From NCBI GenBank assembly GCA_937925475.1, contig CALEWH010000023.1, positions 1 to 30,867 on the forward strand: a stretch of 30,867 bases of DNA, written 5' to 3'. Shown piece by piece: positions 23,601 to 25,194 of the stretch. The number at the start of each line of letters is the position of its first letter. Position 1 is the first letter of the stretch. The notes under the pieces are model-generated. The model did not search any database and was not told the origin of the DNA. It saw only the letters and a list, made by a program, of their open reading frames with translations. The stretch is from an uncultured Clostridia bacterium (lineage in GTDB: Bacteria > Bacillota > Clostridia > Christensenellales > UBA1242). The position numbers and the translations under genes were made by a program.

Positions 23601-24137
23601 ACATTTGCTCCTGATACAAACTTTGTATTGTCTTCGGCAAGCACAAGAGAGTATTATGGAACAAGTTATAGCAGTATACTTTCTGGAAGCACATTGACTT
23701 ACAACATTAGCTTTAATACTTACAGTGACGGAACAAGCTTTAAAGTACTAAAAGCATCGTTTATCAACAACAAATTTACAATCACAGTAAATACTTCGCT
23801 TACAAGGGGTACTGGCATTAGCATAGGTGAGTATGAGACTCTTCATATCGTAATTGTAAACCACACTACAAATGAAGCGTACTCTGCGACACTTGATGAC
23901 GGAACATATGTATTTGACAATTTGAAAGCAGGTACATACTATGTGGCAATTTACACTACAATGTTCTTCAATGTTTCATCGGCTAGTTGTACTGAAAGTA
24001 AAGTCAACTTTACTGAAAGCGACTTCTACTATACCCTTGTTCTTAGCAACAATACTTCGCCAAATGCGACAATTAGCATAGTCGCAACCAAGACTGTTGA
24101 TGCTTGGATTTACAGCAAATTGGAAGTTGGAGCATAA
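2484..24137 (+). CDS. Giant secreted modular beta-helix / InlB-like repeat surface protein (7,217 aa)
   Basis: A single open frame of 7,217 codons. It starts at TTG 2484, chosen because AAGAAGG (2471-2477) lies six bases upstream and the N-terminus reads as a signal peptide: a basic segment (1-21), a hydrophobic core (about 22-42), then a likely A-D-A cleavage site at 50-52. After that the protein is a string of beta modules rich in Ser, Thr, Gly, Asn and Tyr. Blocks of GLUG-type parallel beta-helix (recurrent GGI(V/A)G and NC/SY turns) alternate with InlB/Listeria-Bacteroides-type beta repeats (recurrent F-x-G/H-W and T-A-x-Y edges). The C-terminus carries a prealbumin/CNA-B-like domain. No catalytic domain, LPXTG signal, SLH, choline- or peptidoglycan-binding module or C-terminal membrane helix is seen in frame. 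Likely role is adhesin, fibre or surface scaffold; this is inferred from architecture only. The gene stands alone between its own promoter and tandem terminators. Confidence 0.95.
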   Translation: MRNKRVKPNFRVKHPYGYLIKSMLIGLVLVFTSIFSMATGVVNLKPSSNADAAVSGNWSDSTDAVSTYNPSLSTKGFASGNGTKSSPFTINTIAQWRCFSDFVKNWNGGYKYYFQLGADLDFSGHYFDANMAVGYSGAIQAPSTTKATSASATDKSFAGVFYGNGYRIMNVTVKEGYEIGGLFGSMCGTAYLSTGESAIYYPNYSETYYSPAVYDLVIENMTEESGACGDAGFGAVTGIARRAVISNVFVYSTTNGKFECGIGANIGGIAGCVYGCQIYGCKVDGMTLYGNGGIGGIVGVVGTGYESTYIVNCHNNATVQCGNGSKCWGAGGIVGSGTYASGSHTYVKYCWNTGLITSRNAYGSSSTNGSHTDAIKNGGIAGLVGYGVNTNLDLIIQYSYNAGDVYVNSYQNGTLTKVKATYGLAKNYYGHPTYMNYYDNTKTTSGGSNTSSETGLSTSSLMTNISTESTGIGYTSAGHYVRGNDASGGYCYPLNSQMPVSTLSGNSINKASGDVSYWQIGATVAKKIYISKPSTINITPSYTCEIFPPTQTATSIVVDKVPSKSYASSLTITGNAGKAMKIEITKYSQKGVVSTTSELINTGDLTTAPTYSMSFNKYDLFEYKITVTEFAALEGSGTNTNPYLIHNINDLEAMTNYDTNGVYFGITNNITIDSSASASGGFGTFLGEFSGMLDGRGHTINITNDDVYGLFAQITSNGIVHNLNIVKQTLDYSHNSTIQCINDSTQGGLLTIYNYGIVDNVSVYIHDVTFNFSDIFAGSDLYCGVLTAINYGTISNCYVGGVDASRVNLENVDFPRIYINSDASDPSTMMNTGFRFGSMCAQNGLESSLVGNSASLEIYNNGANGNDIRIGGITGDDNRDDQPELLMSDNFFEGGFDHMPSDGSSYVGGICGHLSTYMSEAKILNTTLRNITRLTDDNTTNSNVDAMFGYCETDVSSLNLAYTSAHRNLANASIATYTDIISSGFEFSGYESITGSKFDPKYWIAIGNNESKNKTYAMNNYQGDIYYPRSKKLLRNGSEVDNNWVSSGSSASTASTVSISTGYALGNLAAGLNAGTVRNLTTINITADLYLYGSVWSPIDTLSGVTINGNGHTIYGLYSIGSTNDVVGGLIRNASNVTVNNLNFEDCMLNTPYFARETLYMSFVAGGANNFSANNVEFRNCHILVEPLKNTSSYATIMAGFLFASDDTVNTIDDIRVTSDSADVTLKSTITLRDENNSVQHDTYVGGIFGAIYNDTATLTNIDINGLDFNIIGFRGYSTVYGGGIGGLASEVVNIKKANIVSLSFNVNPGNMWSCAAVGGVVGCVGSEFYISDSIIDPYIYLPRYDCAGETSILFGGVVGTQANEYTVVCVDGCDLNLAIMGVYANIIPSDDFVGIGGVVGGGKGVLKFEDNVLQFKTNLINHNLSPKSVFTIRGGDRTDSIDVNRNLIILDTNDNANANGSNNTSASANVVYCTNGDLVSLDILDIGTTSYNLDQMIDLANGNSGDQSFNDHFFGNKFVRQGYNNDSDPYVRKYNENDTNLVVPTYNNNSVHYRDVFTLAGFGFTVYNVLDPNSVTKINATNSLGASNNYVTITRNAQYTLPYESNPNHGFIYLAYGDTLKFTLNNSAYKYSAVWQGKTGSTIDNSSLLSITSQTQSDTTIDVTNNTIISSNYWKGYKDGTNKFLNINVNLAQNQRYFAVHSSMSVTGATYYATRGNYKVYFAAHGTQITVTKSGNTIGYSTNTSDTSYIEHLGRGTINANNNISNITLLTPSSSSISLNGYYKYAFTVNDSNTSTTNSAGLITYTYITAPMYKHTIAASGDTDGAGGSMSTISSGLYFITNLTGSTQYTTLMLKEDVAVKYTYPTKIGEWTYSNVTRSGNVASSTTSGYNYDTTLSNVNSTIKYLCNTYYTTLYTYQEAASFEDQSISKVPISGNGTTASGVPTALWGGWSSSLKITTYSSGSESTVTVSSINGYNGMRKGLYLTYGGKNYVGAMHNDSFSLQYESVIVAVKYNTTISMTATLPAGYKLGEVGYTANGSTVAATVSGTTIKFTVKGGGTLEVNAIQDKWDDHISTPSGSGTASSPYLIASAANFGWMVNKINSTDTSYASKYYTLSADIDLAGKYVSPIKNTFTGTFTGGSSTVKHTIKNLKIWANESANLFANNAGTIRNILFLNPTISSTTLETGLVAANSGTIENFGAHTSDTSTAFVSGSGSQGFALIGENYGTVSSVFNTAKIYSYGFVAGVIGANYYIAKNIYSNFSYTTIAGNNDYVAALVSTNSNGAGSGKTATISNAYTAVNLGSSYTKGYLYQSNASGSTIKNVYYLSGAFAGTPTNSGTATNVVAKTADQLKDSNQYISWDDFGANWKIVAKDTSTLYNGQPKTGYPLLTMGDASGMVKISLRYSIKGLNGNVWDGNSDVPGWTASPYTFWVTPGKSFTKTISKSTGTYPTPVYLHSLDTYSGFSSTWSISATNKSSTNTFTVSAAQCAFTSGTTEAVLQVTFEPPTATFNSNVDGMISGATLVTGVGSKYAKHSTSTTDTTAAATFTYGINSNYNPLIFERFAVGGATILSGHLTTATTKYIYLSGSTYSANASKNGTGTYVGTVKITPSSTKAGTITLSELKENITITATMYQGIQISYSGLVSGTANTISSYYNTSAITTGTTSTKIADVRKSGGAASATAGTYYIPVKSGSSRILVGSVLKGNTSSYTYYQGKHNNTVDFTNTSYASVADKAHSLTAAQMNGFLNTTADHGTLSYTYGPGQWTYTISIKSLHLTTKPTTITINDSVSNTSKSFSGDSIAANKTVTFSVKANVTPKFEISYTVASGKVYRTIWGSDASTGMSSETMTADSATQNRTYYINVIERFKATLSASKNNTNGGRTYISTNGDKQPVLTITYSANANFNNSASGSVSNSGSATQSSVTTNQYIDYGSKVTYAKGDRTVDSTNKINFSHIYGSGTLSKSSTASITANDSATASYNIVIHTVTTKITNKDLTLHPDVYIGITRNGNYTFDESTMHTTNSAKTAYYIYYAGLTASTGSGDNVTRGHRTFYVVGGELVQARRWDLKSTGYANDIASVTHTNSSNTSTEVKEGGVLLLGIDFYVKGDDTVSFTYYPLVEVNLARTANTTSIYATNNKDTLLPVATARATTSNIFVKGTKTQGGTYAYSTIESNQNVFEPIVYMQLSYRVPTSSLTGWNFNGWAVGSTSTIIGSSAIGGITYTQSVDTTSESGYTIYKLTFTLVKQSTSAGSSITNFQYYIIFTEKTYSISVNTNLTSGGATAVNNAVANKALYEYTNSSYTESSKTTRRAAGTSAISYTAGYYGYYKITQTSVDANNYEYASGDNNKNVYNRTSAYASTATYKKWHTINDPTITIDYHTSTYTDNQYNRTVDGNVYTFYARKTSDSANGPEIAKITLSGITVKDNVKKVLEGATLTVSYTTNTNKFRCATAPASKTIIADTTITGAFAENVINFYFYKNTDPENKLNSTAVTLGTLNEAYSIPSTYQATPGDEYVFAIWTTNGNLKFDNASTLATYITALSINGANGATVSIYANWRRVYYHTWGTAIVNTTHTTTSTTCAGGTVSVTAPATAANYYDTTSKKYSYQATATVGNSVVAGHKFVSYNPSNATISGTTATRTGSSYTISNNKIKINDTTYYYIKDKLLFVDENCRIGYSAYDYAIGSTCTIYDKASATVGATFAELTYTLTVTQVTGFNITIDSNTSTGTVTNASKPTAIVLGYFSKLVLKCTTTSTNVRFSGWTVADSTAFTNTITTTNMTITLGPNVVKNTTVTVNSVSQRKIANSAFIIRYLTSDTATYPPISPNSISTSGNTIIYLYDNFAVTYVSSKEALQLIDGNMYAVTNGDTITATIYLTSVSGITIPKSGSAVWYKFTTPSNESTWSATSTVTNIPSSGNTTGFKISGSSSSKVTVTFPANTTALPKAPSTANTLSWGIKLYQTVEGDDHTSSNNSKVYVVNPNTPSVKVLEGTQTTLVANDYEDSSAKKTYKFSHWTFVPSDSEYSSNADWISATDTNYKNNKQFTFKVYANRAGVYTAHYKYAYGLTTATRSTTNGSSFTSVASATLTGSAYTHSNDSKYLAGSSVTVSATLQSGYVYYGWYLLSGSTYTAITTSTTGVTALSSTQIKFTVGGKDCDGGSISGINLETYTIVFAARKLITIKFGTDVTSVLSATYTLTSAGINSATDGNGNALTKSNNAVSCTLAAGKFMTVYLLEGSEFTLKEEHTAGSYRTLGILYGSSSDKLGTLQNSGLTGVILADRDTSQSGTYKVVFTPVYTLNPTLAVSATHVTTDAELEGTPTITVTPTNTANKGYKYNGVTYYDDGTSVTITATIPTGYSFTSLTIDGYGTYTDNPKTITLTKALTGVTLNISELQYDISTVVKVNIPAKSLGDGASTPSSATTWTSSGFGSLNYSSNHKSSQTLVGYFGTVSGLGFASLNKLYVSNSKLYYDSEHTHEVDANLYTGLTTSAVTFMGTSYTVSGGVVTIPTSLYTMYVSPSFATSTGTLSGTSITGIHANITITVTAKMNVIVKQDFASNKDRDTLTGGTASTKVVNLGGTASITASTISGYVFKGWQEYRFRNGALTRITAAGSYYSTATTISVTAFEQRNGSVFRAVYAPLYSLTVDASTFSQGSVTVKVGSGTAETLTAKKTYSNIEYGTTISLTATASGQNRVNYWAVTNDGASSSTYNNAVSFNINGTTTATHHFLTQYNIVVNHSVAAGGTWTIQEYVNNGTVAAPKWEWQNVTDTNFVNASGSKTYKLADGGIQYRVVVTTKTNYKVVVSASGMTNTISGTNNANVTSGTATTTVTFNAMTTAGTVTITHTGLSYISVSTAPSGLNNTVKIDSTSGTETIAKTTVVAGNHTLTTTAVSGYGTPTWYNGNTKITSGVSTDGLTLTLSSTTVGTTYNIIVKYSSTNIALTVEGYTDSISYASVTGTTTGSYTTVSHNYSPEITLTNSATGVSFKGFNANKHISMALYAGSTVVATVTSDTAISYTLPVGSEVPALRLVFVNKTWIDSGAYTAPSGTGTAADPYKIASAANLAWVSYSSATGNNFAGKYFLQSANIDLSSRLWVPIQNFNGIYNGANYSINGLNCVGEKYNITAHDSLTSTIISGLNYSVGSLVYASNGGVFKNIAFGATTTSSASTTNNVSTLAGSLIATATNVVVDKVVFGGTKLSVPYFVSGGLLIGKLTGGKITNIGFNSSAQINDSGISGDKTNSGTSVLGGLIGETTNGTTTYYDCNGGTANVVIENINLPVASKNNSSCTAGGLIGKNSAKLRINNVYRGNSLAVIGSDTASSTTVSTNVVANGGASTVKTLYEQGANPWYYISSSKYGLNIDATNTTTSIGTVTASATITLGSSTTIGQFEKALSLLASDSTVTKVLLDANLDFGGASMTNRYNLPEGKTFDGQGHTVKGISTIADYGNKGGIWNTVNGTIKRVAFENIYAKFEARWACTIGYSHMGLVAGYVHGGSLTNVTVKNSRIDYSFDGVVGSSSNGTNVGTIVGAFDSNPVIKDVESYNCKLNYSQYGVSTSNAMDISGFAPYLGGASIQNLAIDTDMVVQGSYTSNYVSGIGGYRSAITLTNGYFRGNVYSNMLASRISPIAYLASTVTNAFASGTFSTKSATAKPAGNSGTFTNVYISSNASSVSGTVTDANLKTQSTFSGFNFTKGTQSGTLQWTMSSAYGYTDGYPHFSIPSNSHKVTVVISGTGASANTLYLGNTDTTNDVHGDVTMKGAATYSRLYWHDLYSVLIHGTLLNGYYIKAGIDYTYVKDENGNKTNLLENDIVGEQEVNLSTDITNALKNTNGSIIDGTVYITIEKSNYAVTASSDGHGTVSGAGTYAFGSSITLKATPNANTDNYHAHRFVAWYKDGKQVSTNASYTFTMSETTAGAYTAKFCGSTNNECNYKATASTTNSSTTVSPTDTGWILGGKSRTFTITLGSGQEITSITRTNKDSASATTVYTKTEGAISGYTYASNKLTFTLNNTTRGAYSFVVGATSSNVIINIPNVGMTERGDTGSYSAHGDITLTTGSTTSTIGASATTGKVAVIYNNNLTITFMSNVRYKLGSVSTTQSGAGTTFTTATSTVGGYTRYTYTYTTSAVTADCTITLNLVKDRWVDFTQLTGADAFSAGHSAEFTTANGGNASYEISGSASNPTYGTDQRYKGMAGNPIVISTAAQLARVSYLISSDKVFYHYASTGSTVSAMYYGEAYYVISADIDLGNYFWTPINQNESSTRAYSISSMTQRTISNMYVRFDKEEYVLNGNQSVKNSCGFISNFYGSITGLTFDNAHVYDTQTGSASICMGVVAGYGTGASFNFITVKNSTIEAAGYLGGITGVAYYRTSINNCNSINNTFIGLKDNTNISEVEVGGITAYCYDSGINGASVSGFKTQYDGTKSVVPSAFVNGLSNATINNVVVKSASSSGTGTIYLRTFSRMISKNSSLNNVWTYNLTNAYSADYGSHTINVLPSSPTVSALGLSADLWYVSSNIPYLKTLGASNGTTTVAKIADVTTGTFSGSGTKDSPYLIDTAAKFRYLTYLVNANNSTYNASTVYYKLTADIDLSGGFSTVLGKSVDSQNIESGNKFKAHLDGDFHTISNMLIFETYSKFVGFIGYTDSNATVKNLNLDKITIIGAGAGYVGGVIGYGYLGVNIDNVNVTNAYISNNIGADGNVGGLVGLIRTSSSTSLSTNITNSGFDGTIVAYSGYVGGIVGNAQYANNTEVMTIDSCHTSGQIIASYNSTAGGILGGVSTMSSYANESVNITNCYNDATINFISGQIGGIAGYTNNVTIENCYNNGVLSGYLFLTVNTSSANYNTDANWNNGSVSINKSYAVFVAEIIGRNYDNTSNTTKISNSYFANTAQIVIENWTTTCVLLPYGNSSITAHTEKGYSVWTFVSGGTTISSKAPTGVAEKKDDTDMKSPSTFAGWNTTTSWYSVSGSVPVHRWDTQNRLYFEGSNLSIGTDSSGNKVVNTDNGMIKFASGVVPVSDTDGRIYVYVAGSSLSVTFAPDTNFVLSSASTREYYGTSYSSILSGSTLTYNISFNTYSDGTSFKVLKASFINNKFTITVNTSLTRGTGISIGEYETLHIVIVNHTTNEAYSATLDDGTYVFDNLKAGTYYVAIYTTMFFNVSSASCTESKVNFTESDFYYTLVLSNNTSPNATISIVATKTVDAWIYSKLEVGA
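2709..3893 (+). other. Giant protein, beta-helix block 1 (Cys-rich GLUG)
   Basis: About residues 76-470. It opens with the module entry GNGTKSSPFTI, followed by QLGADLDFSG, and then has repeated Gly-Gly-Ile-(Ala/Val)-Gly turns typical of GLUG beta-helices. Cysteines are unusually frequent here, including GCVYGCQIYGCK. A beta-sandwich-like spacer follows (about 471-631). Confidence 0.7.
4377..7118 (+). other. Giant protein, beta-helix blocks 2 and 3
   Basis: About residues 632-1545. Block 2 opens with EGSGTNTNPYLI and the rung LDGRGHTINI. Block 3 opens with ITADLYLYG and the rung INGNGHTIYGLY at about residue 1100. Both continue with Gly-rich rungs such as YGGGIGGLASE and VGGVVGCVG. Boundaries are approximate and read by eye. 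Confidence 0.65.
7119..8678 (+). other. Giant protein, beta-repeat region I
   Basis: About residues 1546-2065. Gly-rich rungs stop and the sequence becomes alternating polar/hydrophobic strands, ending in a small domain with GYKLGEVGYTANG and the linker QDKWDD that precedes the next beta-helix. The domains look InlB-repeat-like but are strongly diverged. Confidence 0.55.
8679..9683 (+). other. Giant protein, beta-helix block 4
   Basis: About residues 2066-2400. The entry GSGTASSPYLIASAANF and the strand YTLSADIDLAGKY match the other modules. It continues with short rungs (LFANNAGTIRNI, LVAANSGTIENF, LIGENYGTVSSV) and closes with TGYPLLTMGD, a typical end of GLUG domains. Confidence 0.75.
9684..17603 (+). 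other. Giant protein, beta-repeat region II (about 2,640 residues)
   Basis: About residues 2401-5040, over a third of the protein. It is a long series of non-identical beta domains with recurring InlB-like features: W or Y before a Gly-rich turn (FNGWAVG, FSGWTVA, FKGWQEY, YYGWYLL) and closing strands such as YTAHYKY or FRAVYAP. No two copies are obviously near-identical at DNA level, so the array looks old. Confidence 0.65.
17604..19673 (+). other. Giant protein, beta-helix blocks 5 and 6
   Basis: About residues 5041-5730. Block 5 is introduced by the linker NKTWIDSG and the entry SGTGTAADPYKIASAANLAW, followed by FLQSANIDLSS. Block 6 (from about 5387) has VLLDANLDFGG and the rung FDGQGHTVKGI, followed by Gly-rich rungs. 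It ends at GYTDGYPHFSIP. Confidence 0.72.
19674..20921 (+). other. Giant protein, beta-repeat region III with textbook InlB-like repeat
   Basis: About residues 5731-6146. The segment around 5853-5932 is the clearest divergent InlB B-repeat in the protein: SSDGHGTVSGAG, then GSSITLKATP, then RFVAWYKDGK, then a closing strand YTAKF. Two or three less clear copies follow before the linker DRWVDF. Confidence 0.75.
20922..23453 (+). other. Giant protein, beta-helix blocks 7 and 8
   Basis: About residues 6147-6990. Block 7 enters with GNPIVISTAAQLARVSYL and YVISADIDLGN. Block 8 enters with GSGTKDSPYLIDTAAKF, YKLTADIDLSG and HLDGDFHTISNM. Rungs such as GYVGGVIGYGY, GNVGGLVGLI, GYVGGIVGNAQ and GQIGGIAGYT are the most regular GLUG repeats in the protein. 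Confidence 0.78.
23454..24137 (+). other. Giant protein, C-terminal region with CNA-B-like domain
   Basis: About residues 6991-7217. A last InlB-like beta unit is followed (about 7115-7170) by a prealbumin-like domain, recognised from the edge ATLDDGTYVFDNLKAGTYYV. The protein then ends in TVDAWIYSKLEVGA. Isopeptide-forming residues cannot be assigned by eye. There is no in-frame sorting signal, hydrophobic tail or basic tail. Confidence 0.6.
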
Positions 24138-24148
24138 GCTCCCTTCCA
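24121..24148 (+). promoter_or_regulatory. Strong hairpin enclosing the giant gene stop codon
   Basis: TGGAAG (24121-24126) and GGAGC (24129-24133) pair with GCTCC (24138-24142) and CTTCCA (24143-24148). That is 11 base pairs with a two-base TT bulge and the loop ATAA (24134-24137), which contains the stop codon TAA. No T run follows, so it is not a classical terminator. A small CCAG/CTGG stem (24146-24156) and TGACC-TTAT-GGTCA (24165-24178) come next. Confidence 0.7.
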
Positions 24149-24315
24149 GATGCTGGTTTGGCAATGACCTTATGGTCAACAATCTATTATTTGATATGTA
24201 CTTTGCATACACTTTTATAGAATTAAGCAAATGAAAAAATAAAAAAATATCGTGTGTGCAAATATACATATAGACAAAAGTTTGGGCGGTCGATTTTCGA
24301 TTGCGAATATTAAAA

Positions 24316-24349
24316 ACCTTATTATTTTGATAAGGTCTTTTGTCGTTTT
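24316..24349 (+). terminator. First of two tandem terminators after the giant gene
   Basis: ACCTTAT (24316-24322) pairs with ATAAGGT (24330-24336) around a 7-base loop, followed by CTTTTGTCGTTTTT. It is weaker than the next hairpin and probably works together with it. Confidence 0.55.
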
Positions 24350-24352
24350 TAT

Positions 24353-24380
24353 AAAAAGCCACATTTGTGGCTTTTTTTTT
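24353..24380 (+). terminator. Second tandem terminator after the giant gene
   Basis: AAAAAGCCAC (24353-24362) pairs with GTGGCTTTTT (24367-24376) around ATTT and runs into a continuous T tract to 24380. This is a strong intrinsic terminator ending the long transcript about 240 bases after the stop codon. Confidence 0.88.
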
Positions 24381-24683
24381 GTGCAAAGTGGGGGTGTGAG
24401 TCACTCATTTGTCGTTGACTTTGATATTATGTTGAAAGAAAAATTTGTGTGTGTGGACGCAAGTCTTGTTTTAAGACAAAATGCAAAGTTTGCATCTAAA
24501 ATGCGACAAAATAGTAAGAAAGAAGACGAAATAGGTGTCGCGAACGCTGTCGAATAGTGTAAATAAATGTGGGAGCGTGTCTTACTATGTCGCAAGAATT
24601 ATAAATTGGCGAAAAATAAAGTAAATATAATAGAAATCCGTCGAGTTTTGAATTATAATTGCTCATATAAGGAGATGAGATAT
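24381..24683. other. Intergenic stretch with odd palindrome and weak promoter
   Basis: No supported gene: reading frames here have no ribosome-binding site and cross the terminators. It contains the 15-base odd palindrome ATGCAAAGTTTGCAT (24481-24495) flanked by two copies of an ACAAAA/AAAATGC-type word, and a TATAAT (24626-24631) without a good -35 that may serve the 79-aa gene, giving a leader of about 46 bases. Confidence 0.5.
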
Positions 24684-24923
24684 ATGAAGATATTAGATTT
24701 TAAATTACTAATCCAAAAACTATCTAGACTTTATATCGTCAAGTTTTTGGAACGCAAAGTGCTTGCAAACAGACTTAACAAACTATGTGTTAAGGCGTTT
24801 AAGAACCACAGTATTAATGATGAAATTGTCACTATAAACAATCGCCTTAATGACACTCTGATTGTTATCGAAAATCTTGCAAACATCTTTGAAAAAATGG
24901 GTTATGCCGAAGACTATGCATAA
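24684..24923 (+). CDS. Small hypothetical protein, 79 aa, helical
   Basis: Not recognised as any family. The start at ATG 24684 is decided by AAGGAG (24669-24674), nine bases upstream; in-frame starts further upstream (24567, 24675) have none or overlap it. The product is Leu/Ile/Asn/Lys-rich with no Gly or Pro apart from one Gly near the end. Heptad-like spacing of Leu/Ile/Val runs through residues 8-72 (for example NNRLNDTLIVIENLANIFEK), so it is probably all-helical and possibly a coiled coil. No signal peptide or membrane helix is seen. It sits between the giant gene terminators and the bidirectional terminator shared with rpsT, so it is its own transcription unit. A DNA- or protein-binding role is possible but unsupported. 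Confidence 0.7.
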   Translation: MKILDFKLLIQKLSRLYIVKFLERKVLANRLNKLCVKAFKNHSINDEIVTINNRLNDTLIVIENLANIFEKMGYAEDYA

Positions 24924-25015
24924 AAGTACATATACATATTTTAGGTTTGAGAGTGTACGAGCAGTGTCCGCATAGTATAAGTATAAGGGCATATTGTACA
25001 AAGATTTGTGAGTAT

Positions 25016-25048
25016 GTAAATATTGATTTTATGAAGAAAGATATTTAC
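25016..25048. repeat. AT-rich inverted repeat in the gap after the 79-aa gene
   Basis: GTAAATAT (25016-25023) is inverted at ATATTTAC (25041-25048) with a 17-base spacer. GAG/CTC outside can extend the pairing across a three-base bulge. The rest of 24924-25140 shows no gene and no clear promoter. Confidence 0.35.
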
Positions 25049-25140
25049 TCATAAACTGGCTTATGTTTTATGGATTTATATATAATTGGATTTCCAGTAG
25101 AAATATAAGATACTTTTAATTTTCAAAACCTAAAAAGCAC

Positions 25141-25172
25141 AAAAAAATCACTCGAATTGAGTGATTTTTTTT
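25141..25172. terminator. Bidirectional terminator between the 79-aa gene and rpsT
   Basis: AAAAAAATCACTC (25141-25153) pairs with GAGTGATTTTTTT around GAATT. It has an A tract on the left and a T tract on the right, so it works as a rho-independent terminator on both strands. It lies 22 bases past the rpsT stop (minus strand) and downstream of the converging 79-aa gene. Confidence 0.9.
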
Positions 25173-25194
25173 AACATCTAATTGAACTATTGGA

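Noticed and set aside
2484..24137. Frequent TCGACT/TCGAC words in the giant gene as a possible recognition motif
   Set aside because: They fall in frame as Ser-Thr codon pairs (TCG ACN) in a Ser/Thr-rich protein and TCG is also used elsewhere in the window, so codon preference explains them.
24252..24557. 101-aa plus-strand ORF after the giant gene
   Set aside because: It runs through both tandem terminators, begins at a GTG without ribosome-binding site, and resembles nothing.
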